This document shows, in pieces, positions 6,614 through 12,863 of a stretch of 20,270 bases of DNA. The position numbers and the translations under genes are program-made. Numbering within the stretch: position 1 is the stretch's first letter; each line of letters starts with the position of its first letter. The stretch comes from a virus. Under the pieces are notes generated by a model. It saw nothing but the letters and a program-made list of their open reading frames with translations. It did no database searches and was not told where the DNA came from. The DNA is taken from IMG/VR virus record IMGVR_UViG_3300008111_000316, positions 1 through 20,270 of that record. One strand, written 5' to 3'.

Positions 6614-7578
6614 ACCAGATCCATCTTTGGCTGTATGGCTGACAATCGTTTGTTGGCCAATGCGACATATTCGGGATTCAATTCCGTACCAATATACGAC
6701 CTGCCATTGGTCAATGCAACAAGAGCAGTCGTACCAGATCCAGTGAATGGATCAAAGACTGTGCCATCTACTGGGCATCCTGCCAAGATGCATGGCTCAA
6801 TAAGTTTTGTCGGATACACTGCGATATGGGCTTCGGCATAAGCCATTGGTGCGACTGTCCACACACTGCGACGGTTTCGCATGCCATTTTCTGCACCCAA
6901 TCCTTCATCTTTACGATTCTCATCTGCTTTTTCCTTCACTGCTTCATTGTCGTAGTAATATCTCTCACTCTTACTGAGCAGGAAGATATATTCGTGCGAT
7001 TTTGTGCATCGATCGGTCACAGACTCTGGCATTACTTTTGGCTTGTGCCATATGATGTCTTGGCGCAAATACCATCCATCAGAATGCAGTGCAAATGCGA
7101 CACGCCAAGGGATGCCGATTAGGTCTTTAGGTTTGAAAATAGAAACACCACCAACAGATTTATCTGTTCGATTTGGTGCTGCACCATAATAACTATCTCC
7201 AAGATTTAGCCACACTGTGCCATCATTGCGCAGGATGCGTCGCACATCGCGAAAGACGTCGACCATCTTCGCCACATATGCATCTGGCGATTCTTCAAGA
7301 CCGATCTGTTGGTCAATGCGACGTGCGCCACATTTTCTACAAATGTCATAGAATGGCTCGAAATACAATGCGGTTTTTCCGTCTTTTGATCCTGCGTTTT
7401 TTCGTGTGCCCATTGGATTTCCTTTGTGGTCACACGCAGGATCGCCATCTTCCCATGATGCAGTACCATAGTCTCGAAGACCATAGTAGGGAGGCGATGT
7501 GACGACGCAATGCACAGACTGATCTGGCAGTGTGCGCATCCCTTCGATGCAATCGCCTTGTATGATGCGATACGTCAT
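6610..7578 (-). CDS. DNA methyltransferase, N4-cytosine/N6-adenine, beta class
   Basis: This 322-aa enzyme methylates exocyclic amino groups in DNA using S-adenosylmethionine. The catalytic motif TSPPYYGLRDYG (about 27-38) comes first, and the AdoMet-binding FDPFTGSGTT (about 280-289) is near the C-terminus, the order of beta-class enzymes such as many phage methylases. The SPPY form is commoner in N4-cytosine enzymes but does not settle the target. An insert at about 45-90 carries CDH and CRKCGARR, likely a small zinc-binding element. The start at 7578 lies in an ATGA overlap; the longer frame from 7737 covers the preceding gene. No restriction endonuclease is adjacent, so it probably protects phage DNA from host restriction. 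Confidence 0.92.
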   Translation of the reverse strand: MTYRIIQGDCIEGMRTLPDQSVHCVVTSPPYYGLRDYGTASWEDGDPACDHKGNPMGTRKNAGSKDGKTALYFEPFYDICRKCGARRIDQQIGLEESPDAYVAKMVDVFRDVRRILRNDGTVWLNLGDSYYGAAPNRTDKSVGGVSIFKPKDLIGIPWRVAFALHSDGWYLRQDIIWHKPKVMPESVTDRCTKSHEYIFLLSKSERYYYDNEAVKEKADENRKDEGLGAENGMRNRRSVWTVAPMAYAEAHIAVYPTKLIEPCILAGCPVDGTVFDPFTGSGTTALVALTNGRSYIGTELNPEYVALANKRLSAIQPKMDLV

Positions 7579-7820
7579 GCGTTTTTCTCGTCTGGATAGT
7601 TGTACGTATTGACCAGATGTCGCAACACGCTCAGAGACTCTTGGACAATGCCAATGGTCTGATCTGCCTGCCATTGCAAGACAGAGTCTGGACGTGTCAT
7701 CAACAGACTGATTGCGCCATGCAAATCCAAAATGCATTTGTCAAGATGCTTTGCTTGCTTCCTGATTGCATTGCGTCGTATGCGTAGAGTTTCTGCGTGT
7801 GCTTTGCTATCGTACATCAT
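7575..7820 (-). CDS. Hypothetical 81-aa helical protein
   Basis: I do not recognise this protein. It is almost entirely helical in composition: a basic N-terminal half (RIRRNAIRKQAKHLDK), then amphipathic helices with Leu/Ile repeats through VLRHLVNTYNY, ending in the acidic-basic DEKNA. No cysteine motif or membrane span is present. The start at 7820 is in an ATGA overlap with the preceding gene, and GGGGA precedes it. The next codon is also ATG (7817) and has better spacing; a third ATG at 7829 is less likely. Its place between a DUF1599-like protein and a methyltransferase, overlapping both, links it to DNA metabolism only by context. Confidence 0.68.
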   Translation of the reverse strand: MMYDSKAHAETLRIRRNAIRKQAKHLDKCILDLHGAISLLMTRPDSVLQWQADQTIGIVQESLSVLRHLVNTYNYPDEKNA

Positions 7821-8128
7821 TTTCCCCATTTCCCTTGTCGCAGTATCAGTGCATTGATGGCGTATCCTGCCAGATCGCGCAGTGTGTCGTCGATGGATTC
7901 ATCATCAGTCGTCGTGTGTGGATTGGTAGACAGTGTGATGAGTCTCTCAATCTTATCGCTCATGCGCACAACGATGCCATGGAGACCAAACCTGCCAATC
8001 GCATTGGCGCCATACGCTTGTGATTTGATGACATGCAGTGTGGCTAATTGGTCGCAATTAACCATGAATGCTTCGTATTGCTTTGGATAGGTTTTCAGCA
8101 TTTCTTCTAAATTGTCCAATGGTTTCAT
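7817..8128 (-). CDS. DUF1599/Nmad1-like protein
   Basis: The 103-aa protein has the pattern I recall for DUF1599, also called nucleotide modification associated domain 1: an N-terminal helical region, AYGANAIGRFGLHGIVVRMSDK around residues 38-59, then ERLITL and the closing DDESIDDTLRDLAGYAINALI (about 75-95). The Lys/Arg and Asp residues of R-x-S-D-K-x-x-R-L and ESIDDTLxDLAGYA are the strongest matches. The family is widespread in phages next to nucleotide metabolism or DNA modification genes, and its biochemical activity is not settled in my knowledge. GAGGTG lies 5 nt before the ATG, with ATGA overlaps at both ends. It sits between two DNA methyltransferases, with ThyX and Dcd in the same strand block. 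Confidence 0.72.
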   Translation of the reverse strand: MKPLDNLEEMLKTYPKQYEAFMVNCDQLATLHVIKSQAYGANAIGRFGLHGIVVRMSDKIERLITLSTNPHTTTDDESIDDTLRDLAGYAINALILRQGKWGK

Positions 8129-8298
8129 TCCTGCACCTCAGATGCGACTGCGCGAAGCACATCGCCAATAAGCTTATTCCTCGACGTCTTCTTTGATGCT
8201 GCCAGCACATGCAGTGCTTGTGCGATGCTCAATGGCAGTCGCACACTGATGTATACCGATGTGATGCCAGATGGCTTCCGGCCGGGTTTCGTCGTCAT
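8125..8298 (-). CDS. Ribbon-helix-helix-like DNA-binding protein, 57 aa
   Basis: The product begins MTTKPGRKPSGITSVYISVR and continues as LPLSIAQALHVLAASKKTSRNKL..., a layout typical of ribbon-helix-helix (MetJ/Arc or CopG-like) proteins. There is a basic flexible arm, a beta strand (TSVYISVRL, about 12-20), helix A (SIAQALHVLAASKK) and helix B after a turn (SRNKLIGDVLRAVASEV). Such proteins bind operators as dimers through the paired strands. GGAG is 8 nt upstream of the ATG at 8298, which overlaps the methyltransferase stop (ATGA); the longer reading from 8352 lies inside that gene. It may regulate the methylation and replication operon, but its operator is not identified. Confidence 0.78.
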   Translation of the reverse strand: MTTKPGRKPSGITSVYISVRLPLSIAQALHVLAASKKTSRNKLIGDVLRAVASEVQE

Positions 8299-9566
8299 TT
8301 GAGAATCTCCATTATACGTTTGCCAATCCATTGCACCACAGGAACAGGCCATGAGTTTCCTAATGCTTTGTATCTTGGCGCATCAGATGCCATTTTCCCT
8401 TTGAAAGGGATCAGTGTGTAGTCGTCTGGAAATCCTTGCAGTCTCTCGCATTCTCTTGGTGTCAGTCGTCTGATATCGACCATGGGCACATTTCCTCCGC
8501 CAGTGCCCATGTGCGATGTTAGTGCTGGAGCGATGTCGTCAGTCTGGACACGCATGGGATCAAAGCCAATCTTCTGCCAGATCGTGTGGTCGTGTGCAAT
8601 GTACTGATCCTGTGTTGATGCAATGGTAAACGTCTTTTCTTCTGAAACAATCATGCCATGTCCACCAAAAATGTTTGTGTTGACGATGCGTTCACCATTC
8701 TCACCAGTGTAGGTGCCTTTTCCTCGCACCTTGAATGCTACGCTTGCATGATGTTTCAGTGTGACTGCTGGCGAAATCTCTTCATAGAAACCTGGTGCAT
8801 TTCCAAGCTTTCCAATGTGGACACCATTGCCAGATATGCTGTACGTCATTCCTGCTGAGCTTTGGCCATCAGTGCTTCTCTCAGCGGATTCGGTATTTGC
8901 TTTCCGTATCTCTCTGATCGGTCGATGATGCTTCTGCACTGTTCCGAATTCAAATAGTATCTGTCCGATATCGATATCGTCTCTAGCACTGCTGACAAGA
9001 AACACACGCTTGCGTCGTTGTGCCAATCCGAAGTATTGAGCATCGAGAATTCGCCATGCAATGCTTCTGACTGGGCCAACGACAATACCCGCGTTTGGCC
9101 ATTTGTTCCTTGGTGTGATAAGAGGTTTTGATTCGCCAGCAAGGCCTGCGAGAAAACTACCGAAGGCATTGTCATGCGTGCTGAGAACTCCCGGAACATT
9201 TTCCCAGAGGATGATTGCTGGCTTTTGTCCATTTCCTCTTCGAACATCGTCAATTGCATTTGCGACCTCACAGAATATAAGACTAAGATTTCCGCGATCG
9301 TCGTCGAGACTCTGGCGATTGCCTGCCATGCTGAATGCTTGGCATGGTGTTCCTCCACACAGCATCTCTGGTGCAGTCACACTGCCTGTGCGAATCAGCT
9401 CAGGAAGCAGTGCCATATCGCCAATGTTTGGCGTGTCTGGATAGTGATGCGCCAGCACTGCAGATGGAAACGCGTCAATCTCAGCAAACCAAGCAGCATG
9501 CATGCCAAGAGGATTGAGTGCAACAGATGCAGCTTCGATACCACTACAGACAGATCCGAATTGCAT
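8295..9566 (-). CDS. C5-cytosine DNA methyltransferase
   Basis: This 423-aa protein carries the ordered motifs of Dcm-type enzymes: I FGSVCSGIEAAS (3-14), IV GGTPCQAFSMAG (71-82, catalytic Cys75), VI WENVPG (121-126), VIII LAQRRKRVFLV (181-191), IX RRLTPRECERLQGFP (366-380) and X ALGNSWPVPV (401-410). The region 190-360 between motifs VIII and IX is the target recognition domain and is unusually Gly/Thr-rich. It transfers methyl groups from AdoMet to carbon 5 of cytosine. The true start is the ATG at 9566, because the GGAGG site lies inside the longer frame from 9578. It follows a hairpin-bearing gap after the SSB-like gene. No cognate endonuclease is visible. Confidence 0.95.
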   Translation of the reverse strand: MQFGSVCSGIEAASVALNPLGMHAAWFAEIDAFPSAVLAHHYPDTPNIGDMALLPELIRTGSVTAPEMLCGGTPCQAFSMAGNRQSLDDDRGNLSLIFCEVANAIDDVRRGNGQKPAIILWENVPGVLSTHDNAFGSFLAGLAGESKPLITPRNKWPNAGIVVGPVRSIAWRILDAQYFGLAQRRKRVFLVSSARDDIDIGQILFEFGTVQKHHRPIREIRKANTESAERSTDGQSSAGMTYSISGNGVHIGKLGNAPGFYEEISPAVTLKHHASVAFKVRGKGTYTGENGERIVNTNIFGGHGMIVSEEKTFTIASTQDQYIAHDHTIWQKIGFDPMRVQTDDIAPALTSHMGTGGGNVPMVDIRRLTPRECERLQGFPDDYTLIPFKGKMASDAPRYKALGNSWPVPVVQWIGKRIMEILK

Positions 9567-9579
9567 GGAAACCTCCAAT

Positions 9580-9611
9580 GAGATGCGCAGTGCTTACACA
9601 CTGCGCATCTC
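9580..9611 (-). other. Intergenic hairpin, 13-bp stem, 6-nt loop
   Basis: The arms GAGATGCGCAGTG (9580-9592) and CACTGCGCATCTC (9599-9611) are perfect complements. The hairpin fills most of the 53-nt gap between the SSB-like gene and the C5-methyltransferase, ending a few bases before the GGAGG site of the latter. No U-run follows on the minus strand, so it is not a standard terminator. It may protect or process mRNA ends or insulate translation. Confidence 0.85.
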
Positions 9612-9619
9612 GATACGAC

Positions 9620-10423
9620 CTAGAATGGTCGAGAATCCTCATCATACTCTACTGGCGTGTTGCGAGTCTCTTGCACTGCCTGCTCAGCAGGCATCTCGTC
9701 ATTGGTACGCATTTCCTTTGACCAGTCGCGATATTCCTCGAATGCCGTCTGGGCTTTTTCCATCATGGTCTTTCCGACATAGAGTGATGCGCACAGATCG
9801 CGGTCAATCTTGGCAATGTCGAAACCAATCTTTGGAATGATGACTGAAGATCCGTATCCAGTATCAGTCGTAATCAGACGATTCTTTCTGTCCAATGGCT
9901 GTGTGATCGGTGTCCAGAACATGAAGCTTGGAATGTCGCGTTTCGCAGTCTTCTTTGCTTCCGTCGCAACATCTCGCATTGCTGCAAAGATAGATTCACT
10001 CTTCATTGCTGTGACACCTCGACCGACCAAACCTTTGACTGGCCAGACGACCACATCATCATGGCCTTCAATGAGACAGAGAATCTCAGTGTACAGACGC
10101 ATGTTGGCATTGGCTTTCCAGTGTGGATGCCATGTCTTCGTGCGAATGCCATTGGTCGTCTCTTCAGTGTATGCCTGTGTGCGTGTGCGAATGACGACAA
10201 TACGCAATGATGATGCAGTAAAGCCATCTTCGTCGTCGAACAATTCTGCGTTTTCCCATGGTGCCAGCAGATCAGGCAATTGCGATGCGCGTGCGTAGAA
10301 TTTCCCCACAATGCCTGTGGTCTTCGTCGTTGATAGCCAAGAGATGCGAGGAATACCATCGCCAATGTCTTCTCGCTCATGGCTATAGTTGATGTCTTGC
10401 AGATCGCGCTCAAAATCACTCAT
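9620..10423 (-). CDS. Putative single-stranded DNA-binding protein with acidic C-terminal tip
   Basis: The 267-aa protein contains beta-rich stretches such as RISWLSTTKTTGIVGKFYAR (26-45), LRIVVIRTRTQAYTEE, MRLYTEILCLIEGHDDVVVW and WPVKGLVGRGV. This resembles a phage family (I recall DUF5895) often found with replication genes. The last residues are PVEYDEDSRPF, an acidic tail ending Pro-Phe, the hallmark of bacterial SSB proteins that recruit partners through their C-terminus. I infer an ssDNA-binding role, though no classic OB-fold signature is readable by eye. AAGGGAG lies 7 nt upstream of the ATG, the same strong site used by the major tail protein, suggesting high expression. Hairpins flank the gene on both sides. 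The primase-helicase and methyltransferases lie downstream. Confidence 0.68.
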   Translation of the reverse strand: MSDFERDLQDINYSHEREDIGDGIPRISWLSTTKTTGIVGKFYARASQLPDLLAPWENAELFDDEDGFTASSLRIVVIRTRTQAYTEETTNGIRTKTWHPHWKANANMRLYTEILCLIEGHDDVVVWPVKGLVGRGVTAMKSESIFAAMRDVATEAKKTAKRDIPSFMFWTPITQPLDRKNRLITTDTGYGSSVIIPKIGFDIAKIDRDLCASLYVGKTMMEKAQTAFEEYRDWSKEMRTNDEMPAEQAVQETRNTPVEYDEDSRPF

Positions 10424-10445
10424 GGAGTTTCTCCCTTGTGTATAG

Positions 10446-10470
10446 TGGAGCAGTCACAGCGACTGCTCCA
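10446..10470 (-). other. Intergenic hairpin, 10-bp stem, 5-nt loop
   Basis: TGGAGCAGTC (10446-10455) pairs perfectly with GACTGCTCCA (10461-10470). It lies in the 61-nt gap between the 76-aa gene and the SSB-like gene, just upstream of that gene's AAGGGAG site. No U-tract follows, so it is not a simple terminator. Its placement matches the hairpins at 9580, 12546, 12826 and 13089. Confidence 0.82.
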
Positions 10471-10484
10471 TGGCTTCCTGTTGT

Positions 10485-10715
10485 CTAGGTGTTTGGATTG
10501 ACGTCTTCCCATGTCGGAATGGCATCCAAGGGATCAATCTGGTATGTGCCACACTCGACATCGATGCGACGAAGCAATTCTTCACTGTAGATGTCATAGG
10601 CAATCACATCGCCAATCACATATGCTACCTGTGAAGCAAACTCCACATACGATGCACTACGCTCAGAAACCGTCTGGCGCATTTCCTTGGCCTGTTCCTC
10701 AGTGATGTGTCTCAT
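10485..10715 (-). CDS. Hypothetical 76-aa protein, first gene after promoter P2
   Basis: The protein (MRHITEEQAKEMRQTVSERS...) is hydrophilic in its first third, has a hydrophobic helix in the middle (YVEFASQVAYVIGDVIAYDI) and ends with an acidic, Pro-rich tail (IPTWEDVNPNT). No known motif is evident. The start at 10715 is set by AAGGA 8 nt upstream; the 10742 alternative is a TTG with no site. Promoter P2 lies about 70 nt before it, so it is the leader gene of the SSB-methylase-helicase operon. First-position small genes in phage operons are often host-takeover factors, which is speculation here. Confidence 0.72.
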   Translation of the reverse strand: MRHITEEQAKEMRQTVSERSASYVEFASQVAYVIGDVIAYDIYSEELLRRIDVECGTYQIDPLDAIPTWEDVNPNT

Positions 10716-10784
10716 TGGTCGTTTCCTTTCTGACGATACCAATTATGTACTGCGCAGTGCGCCTTGTACCAAGATTACCTGTCC

Positions 10785-10813
10785 AGCATATAGCATATCA
10801 ATTTATCTGTCAA
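10785..10813 (-). promoter_or_regulatory. Promoter P2, sigma70-type
   Basis: On the minus strand, TTGACA (10813-10808) is followed by a 17-bp spacer and TATGCT (10790-10785). In an alternative register, TGC-TATATG forms an extended -10 at 15 bp. The spacer shares the 15-mer ATTGATATGCTATAT with promoter P1. Transcription would start near 10778, leaving a leader of about 60 nt before the 76-aa gene. The -35 overlaps the stop codon of the tandem-HTH gene. Confidence 0.8.
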
Positions 10814-11403
10814 GCATCTTCCTCATCGAGACAGACAATGTTCATGCGCCAGATACGCATTCGTACAGTGTGGTATGCAATACCTAATTCTGCAGAGATT
10901 TGCTTGCGTGTGCGAGAAGCAAACCATTCGGGATTATTAGGCCATCCATTTTCCTTGCGATATGGCATGCGTGTGTATCCATGTCGTCTGCAGTGATCTC
11001 TCACTGAATCAGATGATGCGCCCAAATCGATTGCTATCTGAGCAGTCGTCTTCGCTGCGTAGTACGATGCATCTGTTGGCCATTTGATGTGTGTATAGAT
11101 TCGTTTCCTTGCAAAGCCATGCTTGTGGCAATACTTTTTCACTGTGTTTGTGTCCACATGGAGCGTATCAGCAATCTCTCTGGTCGTCTTTTCTGCATAC
11201 CATGCAGCATCGCTTGGCCATCGATTGTAGTATGTTGATGGTCGAATTGCGCGTCTGGTCTTAAATCCAAACTTAAGCACAAAGTTTCTCACTGTGGAGT
11301 CTGACAGATTGAATTCATGACAAATCTGCTTCACAGTGTGCGATGCGTAATAATCAGCATCTAATGGCAGTACATTCGATTTGCATTTCCGACCAGCATG
11401 CAA
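10810..11403 (-). CDS. Tandem helix-turn-helix repeat protein (four HTH units)
   Basis: Nearly the whole 197-aa product is four related units of about 46 residues: 12-61, 62-107, 108-153 and 154-197. Three begin W-P and share the scheme W-P-x-(D/N)-x-x-(W/Y)-(Y/F)-A-x-(K/R)-T-x-x-(Q/E)-I-A, then an HTH turn (LHVDTNTVKK, LGASSDSVRD, LGIAYHTVRM) and a basic tail such as HKHGFARKR or RRHGYTR. Each unit looks like a homeodomain-like HTH, so the protein could read a long or repeated DNA site. No nuclease domain is visible. The frame has no ATG; it opens at TTG 11403 with a poor site. A related HTH half-unit ends just upstream in another frame, so the intact gene may be split or frameshifted (see 11414-11527). 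A regulatory role is inferred. Confidence 0.78.
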   Translation of the reverse strand: MHAGRKCKSNVLPLDADYYASHTVKQICHEFNLSDSTVRNFVLKFGFKTRRAIRPSTYYNRWPSDAAWYAEKTTREIADTLHVDTNTVKKYCHKHGFARKRIYTHIKWPTDASYYAAKTTAQIAIDLGASSDSVRDHCRRHGYTRMPYRKENGWPNNPEWFASRTRKQISAELGIAYHTVRMRIWRMNIVCLDEEDA

Positions 11404-11413
11404 TTCTTCGCAA

Positions 11414-11527
11414 TCAAACTTCTTCTGAGATGTTCAATGCTTTTGCAATGTACGATGTTGGATGCACACTCTGCAGTGTGGCAATCACATCGTCTGTGTA
11501 TCGCAGGTCGTCTCGACAAATCTTCAT
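11414..11527 (-). CDS. 37-aa HTH-like ORF, probable 5' part of the tandem-HTH gene
   Basis: The frame starts at ATG 11527 in an ATGA overlap with the preceding stop. It reads MKICRDDLRYTDDVIATLQS and then VHPTSYIAKALNISEEV before TGA. The HPTSYIAKALNIS segment matches the start of an HTH unit like those in the downstream protein but is cut in mid-unit. Shifting +1 at the GTT-TGA end continues as KKFDCEELHAGRKCKSN directly into the tandem-HTH protein with no stop. Either a one-base change has broken one gene into two, or the GTT TGA context supports +1 frameshifting as in prfB (CTT TGA). GAGGAA lies about 8 nt before the ATG, so translation starts here are plausible. Confidence 0.6.
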   Translation of the reverse strand: MKICRDDLRYTDDVIATLQSVHPTSYIAKALNISEEV

Positions 11528-11763
11528 AGATGTATTCCTCTTGCAGTCAGTACTGCGTCGATCATGGAGCGCACCTCACTGAGAGTCTTTCCCATATAGG
11601 ATTTGACGACTCTTCCCTTGCGTCCACCAGTCTCTTCCAATGTGCCAATCCACAGACCATCCAAACCTAATGCAATCCGTCCAGCATAATGACGATTTGG
11701 CGTGTCGTATGAGACACGCCATGTCATGCCAGTATTTCGCCATTCAATCTTTGGTGTGCTCAT
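11524..11763 (-). CDS. Hypothetical 79-aa protein (integrase arm-binding-like pattern)
   Basis: The product (MSTPKIEWRNTGMTWRVSYD...) has alternating strands in its first 45 residues, with a W-R-V-S-Y-D and H-Y-A-G-R-I pattern, then a basic turn (GGRKGRVVKSYMGKTLSE) and a terminal helix (EVRSMIDAVLTARGI). The three-strand-plus-helix layout resembles small DNA-binding domains like the arm-binding domains of integrases, but the match is by shape only. It overlaps the next and previous genes by ATGA, so it belongs to the P1 operon. Function unknown. Confidence 0.68.
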   Translation of the reverse strand: MSTPKIEWRNTGMTWRVSYDTPNRHYAGRIALGLDGLWIGTLEETGGRKGRVVKSYMGKTLSEVRSMIDAVLTARGIHL

Positions 11764-11945
11764 GCTTGCTCCATATGCTCTTTATTGCGATGCTGGATGA
11801 CACGAGATAGTTGATACATCCTATACAGCAATGCTTCGTATCGTTGCTTTTCGCGCAATGTCAGACATGCGAACAATCGAAGACGCAATTCTGCAATTTC
11901 TTCCATGACCTGCTGAAGATCGGTATCGATGGTAGGTGCAGTCAT
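11760..11945 (-). CDS. Hypothetical 61-aa coiled-coil protein
   Basis: The protein begins MTAPTIDTDLQQVMEEIAEL and is then almost wholly helical with Leu at heptad positions (ELRLRLFACLTLREKQRYEALLYR...), ending in the charged HRNKEHMEQA. A short coiled coil or helical hairpin is expected. The ATG at 11945 makes an ATGA overlap with the gene before it; the longer frame to 12065 runs antisense-like through that gene and lacks a site. It overlaps the next gene by ATGA. No family or function is recognised. Confidence 0.68.
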   Translation of the reverse strand: MTAPTIDTDLQQVMEEIAELRLRLFACLTLREKQRYEALLYRMYQLSRVIQHRNKEHMEQA

Positions 11946-12247
11946 AGTGGATCCGTTTGCTGTGTATCGAAGCGTGCTTCCTCCAACATGCTCAGCATCA
12001 GATGCGCATCGCACACATGATACACATAGTCTTCGTCTCGCTCGACCAGGTACACACATCCGCATGATGCAGTGATGTAGACTGCGCCAACATCGCGACG
12101 ACGAATCATGAAGCGATACAGAGGATAGTCGCGATTGATGTCGTCATGCAGTGCTGGCATCTGCGCATTGCGCACATCCATAGTGAATTTGACTGTGTAT
12201 GCGCCATGGCCCATGCGACGCAGCCAAGCATAGAATTCGTTGTGCAT
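11942..12247 (-). CDS. Hypothetical 101-aa protein
   Basis: The protein has an aromatic and basic N-terminus (MHNEFYAWLRRMGHGAYTVK), then strands rich in Val/Tyr (YPLYRFMIRRRDVGAVYITA). A cysteine pair CGC near residue 62 and a third Cys in YVYHVCDAH near residue 79 follow; with the adjacent His these could bind a metal, but the spacing matches no known finger. The C-terminus is helical and acidic (MLSMLEEARFDT). Its ATG shares a base with the upstream TAA (TAATG) and its stop overlaps the next ATG. I cannot assign a function. Confidence 0.7.
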   Translation of the reverse strand: MHNEFYAWLRRMGHGAYTVKFTMDVRNAQMPALHDDINRDYPLYRFMIRRRDVGAVYITASCGCVYLVERDEDYVYHVCDAHLMLSMLEEARFDTQQTDPL

Positions 12248-12528
12248 TAGTTTGCCTTTCTGTATCGACGTGCTTCGCGTGTCGTTGCGTGCCAGTAGCC
12301 ACCAATAGGATTGAGGATTCTGCCTTCGTCGTTGCGCATGACCGCATAGGTGCGAGTGCCATACTCGATATCAGCATAGTCCAGCATGCCGATGATGCGC
12401 TTTGCAAATTCGCGGTCAATTGCGACATAGTACTGGTGTGTGTACAGGATTTTGTCATTGTCTGCGCGACAAATAGAGATTGCGATTCTCTCAGTGATCG
12501 GTCTGCGCAAATCGGTCAGCACACTCAT
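12247..12528 (-). CDS. Hypothetical 93-aa protein
   Basis: The product (MSVLTDLRRPITERIAISIC...) appears to be a small alpha/beta fold: strand IAISICRAD, strand YTHQYYVAI, helix REFAKRIIGMLDYADI, strand RTYAVMRND, and a basic tail ATTREARRYRKAN. No motif is recognisable. The start at 12528 is clear from the AAAGGAAGAAACC leader, the same leader used by two genes upstream. An intergenic hairpin cassette precedes it. It ends in a TAATG overlap with the next gene, the first of the tightly overlapped part of the P1 operon. Confidence 0.72.
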   Translation of the reverse strand: MSVLTDLRRPITERIAISICRADNDKILYTHQYYVAIDREFAKRIIGMLDYADIEYGTRTYAVMRNDEGRILNPIGGYWHATTREARRYRKAN

Positions 12529-12585
12529 GGTTTCTTCCTTTCTGTATGGTGCCAGCACTGTACTGGCACCATTGCTCTATACGCT
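12529..12585 (-). repeat. Intergenic hairpin/leader cassette, copy 1 (57 nt)
   Basis: The whole gap between two genes is a hairpin followed by a strong ribosome binding site. Stem ATGGTGCCAG (12546-12555) pairs with CTGGCACCAT (12563-12572) around a 7-nt loop, then ACAGAAAGGAAGAAACC precedes the ATG. Copies 2 and 3 at 12808 and 13071 are close relatives in sequence and almost the same length. Confidence 0.85.
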
Positions 12586-12807
12586 CTACAGTGTGTCGTC
12601 ACCGACAATGTAGCAAACGACGACGTTTTCTTCTGGATGCTTTTCTTTCCAGTGATTGACGATTGACTGAAAATCGGCATATGTCGTGTTCAGTCCATTG
12701 AATGCAATCTTGATTTCTCTGGTCTCTGCATCCTTGATTATGACGCGATTGTATATGGCTTCAGTCATGGGATTCTTCGTCTTAGTGAATGGATGGTTTT
12801 CTTTCAT
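12586..12807 (-). CDS. Hypothetical 73-aa protein
   Basis: The protein (MKENHPFTKTKNPMTEAIYN...) has a basic hydrophilic N-terminus, a strand (NRVIIKDAETREIKIAF), a helix (DFQSIVNHWKEKHP) and a final strand (NVVVCYIVGDD). The EIKIAFNGLNTTYADFQ stretch links the two halves. It matches no family I know; the small alpha/beta pattern is like many phage host-interaction proteins. The start at 12807 follows AAAGGAAGAGACC from the repeat cassette. It is flanked on both sides by copies of the same intergenic hairpin cassette, so it may have arrived or been shuffled as a module. Confidence 0.7.
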   Translation of the reverse strand: MKENHPFTKTKNPMTEAIYNRVIIKDAETREIKIAFNGLNTTYADFQSIVNHWKEKHPEENVVVCYIVGDDTL

Positions 12808-12863
12808 GGTCTCTTCCTTTCTGTGTGGCGCCAGCACTGTACTGGCGCCATTGCTTGCGAGTC
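12808..12863 (-). repeat. Intergenic hairpin/leader cassette, copy 2 (56 nt)
   Basis: Stem TGGCGCCAG (12826-12834) pairs with CTGGCGCCA (12842-12850) around CACTGTA, followed by ACAGAAAGGAAGAGACC and the ATG. Relative to copy 1, one T-A pair in the stem has become C-G with both arms changed, which keeps the pairing. It shares the stop-side sequence TAAGACTCGCAAGCAATGG with copy 3. Confidence 0.87.
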
